Source of the DNA: JBEBBU01 sp041158225
Lineage (GTDB): Bacteria; Pseudomonadota; Gammaproteobacteria; Methylococcales; Methylococcaceae
Assembly (NCBI GenBank): GCA_041158225.1
Contig: JBEBBU010000136.1
Span: 1-24,333 of the forward strand
DNA: 24,333 nt
Reading direction: 5' to 3'
The notes under the pieces were generated by a model. The model searched no databases. It was not told where the DNA came from and worked only from the letters and a program-made list of their open reading frames with translations. The translations under genes were made by a program, and so were the position numbers. Below, in pieces: positions 7,460 through 15,199 of the stretch (its first letter is position 1; each line of letters opens with the position of its first letter).

Positions 7460-8553
7460 TGAGCAGCCAGTTCTATTGAAGGCTTCATCTGTACGCGACG
7501 CGCTATCCCGCATAACAGGGTATAAGGAATGGTATCGGCCCAGCGGGCTACTTCCTCCACAGGCAAGCCATCGCCCCACAGGGTCACCACGGCACCTGGT
7601 CTGACATCAATGAGCCCGGTGACATTCACGGCAATCATATCCATGGAAACCCGTCCCATCAGCGTACAGCGCTGCCCCGACACCAGCACTGGCGCACCGG
7701 ATGGCAACTGCCGGGGATAGCCATCACCATAACCAATAGCCGCTATCCCCATCAGCACCGGTTCCCGACAGACATAATCCCCCCCATAGCCCACACGATC
7801 ACCTGCCTGCAACTGTTTGACTGCTATCAGGCGGGTTCGCAGTGTCATCACCGGGCGTAACCCGAGTGATTCAGCACTCATATGGGGAAAAGGAGAAACG
7901 CCATAGAGGGCAAGGCCTGGTCGCACCCATTCTGTATGCGCAGCGTGCCAGCCAAGAATTCCTGCTGAATTGGCAACACTACGTGCCGGATGCGATGAGA
8001 CCCTCTGATGAAAAGCCTCCAGCTGCTGATGGGTAGCCAGATTGTCCATATCATCAGCACTGGCAAGGTGGGTCATGACTGCGGATGGCTGGACAACAGA
8101 TACGCATGATGCCAGTCTCTGCCTGATCTGCTCAAATACCTCAGGCTCAATGCCGAGCCGGTGCATACCGGTATCCAGCTTGAGCCATACGCGCACCGGG
8201 CCTGCCAGCACCTGCTGCTCAAGAATATCCACCTGAAAAACATCATGAATCACAGGCTCCAGACCGGAACGCACCATCAGATGCAGTTCATGTGCTTCAA
8301 CAAAACCCTGCAACACAACGACCGGGAGCCCGATACCCGCATCGCGAAGTATCAAACCCTCTTCAAGCCTCGCGACCGCAAAAGCATCAACACCACTGCC
8401 TGCAAGGGCGTGGGCCATGGTCACGGCATCATGACCATAAGCATTGGCCTTGATCACCGCCATGATCCGGGACTGGGGAGCCGCCAGCCTGATCAGTGCC
8501 AGATTGCTCTCAAGCGCCTGCAGATCCAGAAAAGCGGTAGCAGAGGAAACCAT
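7456..8553 (-). CDS. alr: Alanine racemase
   Basis: 365 residues from the ATG at 8553. This PLP enzyme interconverts L- and D-alanine for peptidoglycan. The PLP lysine is Lys35 in AVIKANAYGHD (family usually GHG; the last residue is Asp here). The second catalytic residue is Tyr256 in RVGYGGDY, and the C-terminal half has GRVSMDM. The ATG overlaps the dnaB stop as TGATG. A TTG one codon earlier (8556) is better spaced from GGAGG (9 bases rather than 12), so either start may be used. It is the last gene of the pip-ubiX-hldE-dnaB-alr chain. Its stop codon is embedded in the hrcA promoter. Confidence 0.96.
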   Translation of the reverse strand: MVSSATAFLDLQALESNLALIRLAAPQSRIMAVIKANAYGHDAVTMAHALAGSGVDAFAVARLEEGLILRDAGIGLPVVVLQGFVEAHELHLMVRSGLEPVIHDVFQVDILEQQVLAGPVRVWLKLDTGMHRLGIEPEVFEQIRQRLASCVSVVQPSAVMTHLASADDMDNLATHQQLEAFHQRVSSHPARSVANSAGILGWHAAHTEWVRPGLALYGVSPFPHMSAESLGLRPVMTLRTRLIAVKQLQAGDRVGYGGDYVCREPVLMGIAAIGYGDGYPRQLPSGAPVLVSGQRCTLMGRVSMDMIAVNVTGLIDVRPGAVVTLWGDGLPVEEVARWADTIPYTLLCGIARRVQMKPSIELAAH

Positions 8554-9956
8554 CAATAGTCATCGCCTCCGGCGTAAGTATCCATGGCATGATTTTCAAA
8601 ACGCGTATATTGCCCAAGGAAGGTCAGCCTCACGGTACCAATAGGACCATTACGCTGCTTGGCAATGATGACCTCAGCAATACCCTTGTCAGGACTATCG
8701 GGATGATAGACCTCATCACGATAAATGAAGGTGATAATGTCAGCGTCCTGTTCAATCGAACCGGATTCACGCAGATCGGAAGGCACCGGTCTTTTGTTGG
8801 GGCGCTGCTCCAGATTACGGTTCAACTGCGAAAGGGCAATGACCGGGACGTGCATTTCCTTGGCCAGTACTTTCAGTGACCGGGAGATTTCGGAAATCTC
8901 GTTCACCCGGTTTTCACCGCCCGGCACCTGCATCAACTGCAGATAATCCAGCACCACCAGCCCCAGCTGCCCATGCTCGCGCGCCAGACGACGACAGCGG
9001 GCTCGCACTTCTGTGGGAGAAAGGCCTGGGGTATCGTCGATAAAAAGTTTGGTTTCATTGAGAATGGCAGTGGCCGACACCAGACGCGGCCATTCATCAT
9101 CCTGCAATTTGCCAGTACGCACCCTGTGCTGGTCAATGCGCCCCAGTGAAGACATCATGCGCATGGCAAGCTGCTCTGCTGGCATTTCCATGCTGAATAC
9201 CGCAACCGGCAGACGGTCACGGATAGCGACATGCTCAGCAATATTCATGGCAAAAGTCGTCTTGCCCATAGAGGGTCTGCCAGCCACGATAATCAGATCG
9301 GAAGGCTGCAGACCTGAGGTCATGTCATCAAGATCGGTAAATCCGGTGCTGGCGCCAGTAATATGGCCTTCCTGTTCTGAAAGCATGTTGATGCGATCAA
9401 TGGCTTTTGAAAGCAGCGGCTTGATAGCCTGCAGGCCACTCTGGGACTTCTGCCGCTGGTCTGCAATCTCGAATACCTTCTGCTCAGCGTACTGTAGCAT
9501 TTCGCTGACTGAACGGTCTTCTGGCTGGTAAACCACATCCGATATTTCAGTGCCCACATGAATGAGGCGCCGCTGGATGGACTTGTCACGCACAATCGAG
9601 GCATAAGCCCCGATATTGGCAGCGCTTGGGGTTTCCCGAGCAAGTACCGCAAGATAGGTCAGTCCCCCCGCTTCTTCAAGGTCAGGGTACTGCTCAGAGA
9701 GGGTCACCACATCAAATGGCTGCTGCCGGTCCGCCAGCTGGCGGATGGCACGAAAAATCTGCCGGTGTTCGTGGCGGTAGAAATCATCCTCCAGCAGAAG
9801 GTCAGCAACAGTATCCCAGGTCTGGTTATCGAGCAGCAGACCACCAAGCACTGCCTGCTCGGCTGGAATGGAGCTGGGAGGCACCCGCAGTGCATCCACC
9901 GCTGGATCAGCAGTAAGCATCCTGCGCTCTGGTGATGATCGGGTCTGACGCGCCAT
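8553..9956 (-). CDS. dnaB: Replicative DNA helicase DnaB
   Basis: 467 residues, typical of DnaB, the hexameric 5'-3' helicase of the replication fork. The N-terminal domain begins at PPSSIPAEQAVLGGLLLD (26-43). The RecA-like domain has Walker A GRPSMGKT (226-233), Walker B-type LVVLDYLQLM, and the SQLNRNLEQR and LRESGSIEQDAD motifs. No intein interrupts it. The ATG overlaps the hldE stop as TAATG and has AGGAG 6 bases upstream, so it is translationally coupled. dnaB followed by alr is a common proteobacterial pair; placing it behind hldE, ubiX and pip is less usual. Confidence 0.98.
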   Translation of the reverse strand: MARQTRSSPERRMLTADPAVDALRVPPSSIPAEQAVLGGLLLDNQTWDTVADLLLEDDFYRHEHRQIFRAIRQLADRQQPFDVVTLSEQYPDLEEAGGLTYLAVLARETPSAANIGAYASIVRDKSIQRRLIHVGTEISDVVYQPEDRSVSEMLQYAEQKVFEIADQRQKSQSGLQAIKPLLSKAIDRINMLSEQEGHITGASTGFTDLDDMTSGLQPSDLIIVAGRPSMGKTTFAMNIAEHVAIRDRLPVAVFSMEMPAEQLAMRMMSSLGRIDQHRVRTGKLQDDEWPRLVSATAILNETKLFIDDTPGLSPTEVRARCRRLAREHGQLGLVVLDYLQLMQVPGGENRVNEISEISRSLKVLAKEMHVPVIALSQLNRNLEQRPNKRPVPSDLRESGSIEQDADIITFIYRDEVYHPDSPDKGIAEVIIAKQRNGPIGTVRLTFLGQYTRFENHAMDTYAGGDDY

Positions 9957-11383
9957 TATTCGCTCCTCTGCCTGAGAGCATCAATCAGCCGGGTACTGGA
10001 ATAACCATCCAGAAAAGGCAGCACCTCCACACGCCCACCGCTGGTGGTCACCACATCATGTCCGGCAATCTGCCGTATATCCTTATAGTCTCCCCCCTTC
10101 ACCAGAATATCCGGCACTATTGCTGCAATCATGTCAGCAGGGGTATCCTCATCAAAAGCCAGCACCCAGTCAACGCATGCCAGCGCAGCCAGCATGGTCA
10201 TACGGAACGCCAGCGGATTGACCGGGCGGGACGGGCCTTTCAGCCGTGATACAGAGGCATCCGAATTGACCAGCACCAGCAGACGGTCACCCAGTTGCCG
10301 GGCCGCTTCCAGATACTGGATATGCCCCGGATGCAGCAGGTCAAAACAGCCATTGGTCAGCACGATACGCTCCCCCTGGGCTCGCAGCTGTGGCAGATGT
10401 CGCTGTAACGCATTGAGCGCAATGATACCTCTCTCGGGTGCCGGCGCCGGCATCAGGGCGCTGCGCAATTCATCAGCACTGACCGAAGCCGTGCCAAGTT
10501 TTGCCACCACGATGGCAGCAGCCCAGTTCGCCAGCTGTACCGCATGTGGCAGGGATTCCCCGGCAGCCAGCGCAGCAGCCGTGACGGCAATGACGGTGTC
10601 GCCTGCCCCTGTCACATCATAAACATCCCTGGCGTGGGCAGGCAGGTGCATGACCTCCTCGCCCGGCAACAGCAGCGTCATGCCCTTTTCGCCACGGGTC
10701 ACCAGCAGGGCTCCCAGCTCATGCTGCTCCAGAAGCGCCCTTCCCTTCTGTACCAGCACCTCCAGATCAGCACAATTCCCGACAACAGCTTCCAGTTCAG
10801 CCAGATTGGGGGTCAGCAGCGAAGCGCCCGCATAGCGGGAAAAATCACGGGCTTTGGGATCCACCAGCACCGGAATGCCTGACTGCCGCGCCAATGCAAG
10901 CAGAGACGCCACTGGACCCAGCGTGCCTTTGGCATAATCCGAGAGGATCACAAGGTCAGCCTCGCCCAGTGCCTGCCGGTAAGCCGCCAGTAGCGGAGCT
11001 TCAGGCATATCAAGCAGCGAGGCTTCAAAATCCAGACGGATCAGCTGCTGGTGGCGGCTCATCACCCGCAGCTTGGTGATCGTGGGCGCCGGCATACAGG
11101 ACAGCGCCAGGCATCTGATGGAGGCCTGCGCCATCAGACGCCGCATGACGGCCCCCTGATCATCCTCCCCCAGATAACCCAGAACGCTCACCTGAACACC
11201 AAGGTGAGCCAGGTTAAGTGCGACATTGGCGGCACCTCCAAGCCTGGCCTCTTCCTGCTCTACAGCCACCACAGGCACCGGAGCTTCAGGCGATATCCGC
11301 CCGGTAGTCCCGTGCCAGTAGCGGTCCAGCATCAGGTCACCTACTACCAGTATGCGGGCCTGACTGAAATCGGGCACCCTCAT
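9956..11383 (-). CDS. hldE: Bifunctional heptose-7-phosphate kinase / heptose-1-phosphate adenylyltransferase
   Basis: 475 residues, the fused form. The N-terminal PfkB/ribokinase domain (about 1-320) has GDLMLDRYWHG (15-25), LGGAANVALNLA (48-59) and the catalytic motif DVTGAGDT (256-263). The C-terminal nucleotidyltransferase (about 340-475) has LTNGCFDLLHPGH with HxGH at 351-354, and NSDASVSRLKGPSRPV. It makes ADP-heptose for the LPS inner core in two non-consecutive steps. The start overlaps the ubiX stop as ATGA. The fusion supports a Gram-negative host with a heptose-containing core. The other ADP-heptose genes (gmhA, gmhB, hldD) are not in the window. Confidence 0.97.
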   Translation of the reverse strand: MRVPDFSQARILVVGDLMLDRYWHGTTGRISPEAPVPVVAVEQEEARLGGAANVALNLAHLGVQVSVLGYLGEDDQGAVMRRLMAQASIRCLALSCMPAPTITKLRVMSRHQQLIRLDFEASLLDMPEAPLLAAYRQALGEADLVILSDYAKGTLGPVASLLALARQSGIPVLVDPKARDFSRYAGASLLTPNLAELEAVVGNCADLEVLVQKGRALLEQHELGALLVTRGEKGMTLLLPGEEVMHLPAHARDVYDVTGAGDTVIAVTAAALAAGESLPHAVQLANWAAAIVVAKLGTASVSADELRSALMPAPAPERGIIALNALQRHLPQLRAQGERIVLTNGCFDLLHPGHIQYLEAARQLGDRLLVLVNSDASVSRLKGPSRPVNPLAFRMTMLAALACVDWVLAFDEDTPADMIAAIVPDILVKGGDYKDIRQIAGHDVVTTSGGRVEVLPFLDGYSSTRLIDALRQRSE

Positions 11384-11985
11384 GACCTGTCACCCGGCGT
11401 TAATCCCTCCCATGGAGCAAACAGGGATGGCGCAGGGACATTCACCAGCTCCAGAATACGGCCCACCGATTCGTCTACCAGTTCTCCCACCGTCTTGCTA
11501 CGCCCATAAAAAGCTGGCATGGGTGGAAATACGATGCCGCCCATCTCAGTCACCAGTCCCATGTTGCGGATATGCGCCAGATTGAGCGGTGTTTCACGTG
11601 GCATGATTAAAAGTCGTCTGCGCTCCTTGAGCGTAACATCAGCTGCCCGGGTAAGGAGATTGTCAGAAAGGCCGTGTGCGATCGCTGCGAGCGTTCTCAT
11701 GGAGCAGGGCGCGACAATCATGGCATCCGTGCGGAATGCGCCACTGGCAATGGAAGCGCCGACATTACTGATGTCATGCACCACATCAGCCAGCGCATGC
11801 AGCTCCCGGCGCTTCATGCCAAGTTCATGCTGGATATTCAGGGCTCCAGCATCGGATATAACAACGTGAGTTTCCCAATCCGCCACATCGCGCATGATTT
11901 CGAGCAGGCGCAATCCGTAAATGGCCCCAGTAGCACCCGTCATACCAAGCACAAGGCGTTTCTTCTGCTGCGCTACCAGGCTCAT
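11380..11985 (-). CDS. ubiX: Flavin prenyltransferase UbiX
   Basis: 201 residues. UbiX attaches a dimethylallyl group to FMN to make the prenyl-FMN cofactor of the UbiD decarboxylase in ubiquinone synthesis. The FMN-binding N-terminus has VLGMTGATGAIYG (12-24). The family motifs APCSMRTLAAIAHG and PRETPLN (the prenyl-phosphate and FMN site) are present. Its stop overlaps hldE (ATGA), and its ATG overlaps the pip stop (ATGA). The ubiD partner is not in the window. Confidence 0.95.
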   Translation of the reverse strand: MSLVAQQKKRLVLGMTGATGAIYGLRLLEIMRDVADWETHVVISDAGALNIQHELGMKRRELHALADVVHDISNVGASIASGAFRTDAMIVAPCSMRTLAAIAHGLSDNLLTRAADVTLKERRRLLIMPRETPLNLAHIRNMGLVTEMGGIVFPPMPAFYGRSKTVGELVDESVGRILELVNVPAPSLFAPWEGLTPGDRS

Positions 11986-12950
11986 GGCTGCACCACCCTG
12001 TCTTCGGACAACATGTCATCAGCAGCATCCACCAGTGCTGCCATCATGGCAGGATGACTGGCAACATGCCCCCCCTCGGGAACATCCACCAGTCTGGACC
12101 CAGGCAGGGCCTGATGCAGCAGCCACGCGGACTCCATGGGACACACCATATCCTGCCGCCCATGGATCAGCGTGACCGGTATACCCTGCAAGCGGTGACA
12201 GTGATCAAGAATCTGGTTTTCCTCGATGAAATAGCGGTGCATGGCATAATGCAGTTCAATACGGATCTGGGCCAGCGCAGCGGCTTCACTGGCCTGCGCC
12301 TGCGCAGCATCAAACTGGGGCCCCAGCGTCACGCGCCCCCCCCATGTCAGCCAGGCCCTCAAGGCACGGCGGCTTGCCAGTTCATCTGAGCCCATCAGTC
12401 GCTGATACAGCGCTTCCAGCAATCGCTCACCTTCCAGCGCAGGATCATCCACACCCTCCAGCATCGTGCACCAGTCCTCAGGATAGATGCGCCGAACACC
12501 ATCAGGCCCCATAAACCAGTCGATATCGCGTTGCCGCGCCAAGAAACTGCCACGCAGGATGAGCCCCCTGACATATTCGGGATGACGTTGGGCATAAAGC
12601 AGGGCAAGGGTTGCCCCCCAGGATCCACCAGAAAGCAGCCAGCTGCCAATCCCCAGTCTCTGGCGCAGCATTTCCATGTCGCTCAGCAGATGCGCCGTAT
12701 CATTGGCTTCAAGACAGCCTGAAGGCTCAGACAGACCTGCACCGCGCTGATCCAGCAACAGGATGCGATAACGCTCAGGATGATAAAAAGAACGGTGATA
12801 AGGCTTCGTACCACTACCTGGCCCACCATGGAGAAAAAGTACGGGAATACCGTCAGGATGGCCGGACTCCTCGACATACAGGCAGTGGCCGTCACCTGTA
12901 TCCAGATGATGGATAAGGTAGGGATCAATCGGAGGGTAGAGTTGCGACAT
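11982..12950 (-). CDS. pip: Proline iminopeptidase (alpha/beta hydrolase, family S33)
   Basis: 322 residues, usual for Pip, which removes N-terminal proline from peptides. The oxyanion region is FLHGGPGSG (39-47). DQRGAGLSEPSG (67-78) is characteristic of this family. The nucleophile elbow is GGSWG with Ser110; the other triad residues are probably Asp267 (GRQD) and His295 (EGGH). It is cytoplasmic, with no signal peptide. It is the first gene of the pip-ubiX-hldE-dnaB-alr chain. GAGG lies 11 bases before the ATG, which is weak. No clear promoter is visible in the about 40 bases between the preceding terminator and the start. Confidence 0.92.
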   Translation of the reverse strand: MSQLYPPIDPYLIHHLDTGDGHCLYVEESGHPDGIPVLFLHGGPGSGTKPYHRSFYHPERYRILLLDQRGAGLSEPSGCLEANDTAHLLSDMEMLRQRLGIGSWLLSGGSWGATLALLYAQRHPEYVRGLILRGSFLARQRDIDWFMGPDGVRRIYPEDWCTMLEGVDDPALEGERLLEALYQRLMGSDELASRRALRAWLTWGGRVTLGPQFDAAQAQASEAAALAQIRIELHYAMHRYFIEENQILDHCHRLQGIPVTLIHGRQDMVCPMESAWLLHQALPGSRLVDVPEGGHVASHPAMMAALVDAADDMLSEDRVVQP

Positions 12951-12989
12951 ATGAACGGCAGCCTCATGCGGATGGCTGCATAGACTAGC

Positions 12990-13019
12990 AAAAAAGGGGG
13001 AAGCATGCTTCCCCCTTTT
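12990..13019 (-). terminator. Rho-independent terminator of the outer-membrane protein gene
   Basis: A perfect 28-base palindrome (12992-13019) has arms AAAAGGGGGAAG and CTTCCCCCTTTT around CATG. On the minus strand the GC part is followed by six Ts (12995-12990). It lies about 40 bases after the stop of the gene at 13058 and before pip. The symmetry would also allow termination on the plus strand, but no plus-strand gene enters it. Confidence 0.9.
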
Positions 13020-13057
13020 CCTATCTGTTTTAACCCTCTTGCGGGCTGGCAGATATT

Positions 13058-13969
13058 TTAGAAGCCAATACCCAGATAGGCACCTGCTTCCAGATAGTTG
13101 GTGTTGGTGGAATGCAACATACCGTCAGCTGAAGTGTAGCCGACATCACTACCAGTAAACTGGTAACGGAAATCAGCACCGGCATAAATGTCTTTCCAGA
13201 GGCGGTATTCCGCACCCGTACCGATCTGCAGACCCGGGTTAAGTACGGTAACACCGCTGGAGGGAGGAGAAATGACATTCAGACCCAGACCGAAAGGAAT
13301 GATCCATGGACGGAAATCGCCGAGACCGGTGTACTTGATCTTGGGAGATGCGGTCAGGGTAAACATGGTGACCTGGGCGCGCATTGGAATGCCAGTAAAA
13401 GTTGAGACAAACGAATTGTAGGTAGAGCCGAAATTCTTGTAATCAAACATGATTTCGCCATCAACCGCAATGTCCTGAGCCAGGCCCCAGGCATCATTGG
13501 TCAGACGATGATCCAGACCGGCACCTACATACCAGCCATCCTTGTTCTGAGCCTGGGTGGTAGGGCCCGCAAAGGGATCACCACCTGCTGCCAGAAGTTC
13601 ATGGTGACGGTTGTGCTCCATACGCGGATAACCACCGCGGAAGAAAATCATGTCATTCTTGGCATCTTCTTCTTTTTCCAGCACGGCCACTTTCTTGCTG
13701 GTTTCAACCTGCTGCGCCTGGAGCTGCTGGGTCTGGGTCTTTTCAGACTGTTCCTGAGCCTGGCTCTGCGCCAGTTCAGCACGCAGCGCTTTCATCTCGT
13801 CTTCCATCATCTGCAGGCGACGCTCCAGAGAGGCTTCAGCAGCAGCATGGGCATCGGTATGATGGTGGTGATGATGGGTGGTCGTGGATGCTGCGTTAGC
13901 AAGCTGCGGCGCAAGGGCGGCCATGGCAAGCAGACCGGCTACACCGCTCGTGGTCATGTGTTTCTTCAT
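13058..13969 (-). CDS. Outer-membrane beta-barrel protein with His6 tract and coiled coil
   Basis: 303 residues from the ATG at 13969, which has GGAG 10 bases upstream; an in-frame ATG at 14038 would add 23 residues with no signal-peptide character. Residues 1-26 form a Sec signal peptide (MKKHMTTSG..., cleavage ANA|AS). Residues 32-37 are six histidines, with another His at 41. Residues about 43-102 are rich in Glu, Gln, Lys and Ala in a heptad-like pattern, suggesting a coiled coil. Residues about 107-303 alternate in a beta-barrel manner and end in LGIGF, a C-terminal Phe typical of proteins inserted by the BAM complex. I do not recognise a specific family. It could be a small porin or a surface protein that binds metal or peptidoglycan. 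It is monocistronic, with its own terminator. Confidence 0.8.
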   Translation of the reverse strand: MKKHMTTSGVAGLLAMAALAPQLANAASTTTHHHHHHTDAHAAAEASLERRLQMMEDEMKALRAELAQSQAQEQSEKTQTQQLQAQQVETSKKVAVLEKEEDAKNDMIFFRGGYPRMEHNRHHELLAAGGDPFAGPTTQAQNKDGWYVGAGLDHRLTNDAWGLAQDIAVDGEIMFDYKNFGSTYNSFVSTFTGIPMRAQVTMFTLTASPKIKYTGLGDFRPWIIPFGLGLNVISPPSSGVTVLNPGLQIGTGAEYRLWKDIYAGADFRYQFTGSDVGYTSADGMLHSTNTNYLEAGAYLGIGF

Positions 13970-14006
13970 GTGGTGGTCTCTCCAGGTAAATGGTTTTTCT
14001 TGTTCT

Positions 14007-14037
14007 GCGTTGCGCAGTAACAACAGCGTGTTGCGCA
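14007..14037. repeat. Two direct repeats, 21 bp apart, in the outer-membrane protein leader
   Basis: GCGTTGCGCA (14007-14016) and GTGTTGCGCA (14028-14037) agree at 9 of 10 bases. Their 21-base period is two helical turns, placing both on the same DNA face. Each also has short internal dyad symmetry. They lie 38-68 bases before the ATG at 13969, just downstream of the candidate promoter. Confidence 0.45.
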
Positions 14038-14047
14038 CGTGTGGATG

Positions 14048-14076
14048 ATGCTATCAGAAAACATCCTGCATCACAA
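14048..14076 (-). promoter_or_regulatory. Candidate promoter for the outer-membrane protein gene
   Basis: On the minus strand TTGTGA (14076-14071), a 17-base spacer and TAGCAT (14053-14048); each hexamer matches the sigma70 consensus at 4 of 6. The start would be near 14041, giving a leader of about 70 bases. A short dyad, AAACA-GCT-TGTTT (14075-14087), overlaps the -35 edge. Confidence 0.35.
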
Positions 14077-14159
14077 ACAGCTTGTTTCACAAAAAAACAC
14101 ATACTGAAACCATGGAATATAGGCCGCATCGCGACACTGTGTAGCCTGCGGTTTTGGTT

Positions 14160-14165
14160 TATAAT
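14160..14165 (+). promoter_or_regulatory. -10 box of the mcl-mtkA-mtkB promoter
   Basis: A perfect TATAAT lies 45 bases before the mcl ATG. No good -35 is found at 16-18 bases upstream (CTGTGT at 17), which is the pattern expected of a promoter that needs an activator. The start would be near 14172, inside the palindrome at 14170-14183. Confidence 0.55.
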
Positions 14166-14169
14166 AGCT

Positions 14170-14183
14170 GGTTAAGATTAACC
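14170..14183 (+). promoter_or_regulatory. Palindromic operator candidate at the mcl transcription start
   Basis: GGTTAA-GA-TTAACC, perfect 6-bp arms with a 2-base centre, lies 4 bases after TATAAT and covers the predicted +1. It is a plausible binding site for a dimeric regulator. No regulator gene lies next to the operon. Confidence 0.45.
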
Positions 14184-14210
14184 TTGCCCATATGAACTCC
14201 GAGGGACTCC

Positions 14211-15179
14211 ATGGCCATCAAGAACCGTCTACACCGCAGTGAACTTGCCGTACCCGGCAGCAACAAGCGCATGCTGGAAAAAGCACCCTCTGCCGGTGCA
14301 GATATTGTGTTTCTGGATCTTGAAGATGCCGTAGCTCCAGATGACAAGGCCCAGGCCAGAATCAACATCATTGAGGCACTGCAACAGTACGACTGGAGTG
14401 CCTGCGCCGTTTCCATCCGCATGAATGGACTGGACACCCACTATGCCTACCGTGACCTGGTGGATATCGTAGAAACCTGCGGAGACAAGCTTGATACCAT
14501 TCTGATCCCCAAGGTTGGCAGCGCTGCCGATGTCTATTTCGTTGCCACCATGCTGTCGCAGATTGAAGAAGCCAAGGGCTGGAAACCCATCAACATTCAT
14601 GTCCTGATTGAAACCGCCATGGGCATGGCCAATGTGGAAGAAATTGCCCGCTGTTGCCCCGAACGCATGGAAGCCATGGTATTTGGCGTAGCAGACTATG
14701 CTGCATCGGTACGCGCCCGCACCACCAATATCGGCGGCGCCAATCCTGATTACGCCATGCTCACGGACGCCGATGCAGCCGGCATGCGCCACATCCACTG
14801 GGGGGACCAATGGCACTTTGCCATTTCACGCATGGTTGCTGCCTGCCGCGCTTATGGCCTGCGCCCGATTGATGGCCCCTTTGGTGACTTCTCCGATCCA
14901 GAGGGTTTTCTTGCATGTGCCCGTCGCGCAGCGGCTCTTGGCTGTGAAGGCAAATGGGCCATCCACCCCTCACAGATTGAACTGGCCAATCAGGTTTTCA
15001 CCCCGACAGAAAAGGAAGTCAGTCGTGCCTACCGGATTCTTGAATCGATGGAGCAGGCCGCGCGGGAGGGTAAAGGTGCCGTTTCTCTCGACGGCCGCCT
15101 GATTGATGCCGCATCCATCCGTATGGCTGAAAATGTGGTAAGACAGGTCAAGCAGATAGAATCACGCTCAGCCAAGTAA
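14211..15179 (+). CDS. mcl: L-malyl-CoA lyase (HpcH/HpaI aldolase superfamily)
   Basis: 322 residues. The enzyme splits malyl-CoA to acetyl-CoA and glyoxylate. The sequence closely follows methylotroph Mcl as I remember it: LHRSELAVPGSN (7-18), FLDLEDAVAPDDK (34-46), SIRMNGLDTHY with Arg70, LIPKVG, VLIETAMGMANVE with Glu134, FGVADYAAS with Asp162, and RPIDGPFGDFSDP (218-230). Arg70, Glu134 and Asp162 fit the substrate- and Mg-binding residues of the family. This pattern separates it from the citrate lyase beta subunit. GAGG lies 6 bases before the ATG. It is the first gene of an operon with mtkA and mtkB, which make its substrate. A citramalyl- or beta-methylmalyl-CoA activity is also possible. 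Confidence 0.92.
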   Translation: MAIKNRLHRSELAVPGSNKRMLEKAPSAGADIVFLDLEDAVAPDDKAQARINIIEALQQYDWSACAVSIRMNGLDTHYAYRDLVDIVETCGDKLDTILIPKVGSAADVYFVATMLSQIEEAKGWKPINIHVLIETAMGMANVEEIARCCPERMEAMVFGVADYAASVRARTTNIGGANPDYAMLTDADAAGMRHIHWGDQWHFAISRMVAACRAYGLRPIDGPFGDFSDPEGFLACARRAAALGCEGKWAIHPSQIELANQVFTPTEKEVSRAYRILESMEQAAREGKGAVSLDGRLIDAASIRMAENVVRQVKQIESRSAK

Positions 15180-15199
15180 TTTTTCTGGAGTAAACCCTA

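Noticed and set aside
14229..14816. 195-codon minus-strand frame opposite mcl
   Set aside because: It is fully antisense to a gene with strong family motifs and has no similarity I can recognise.
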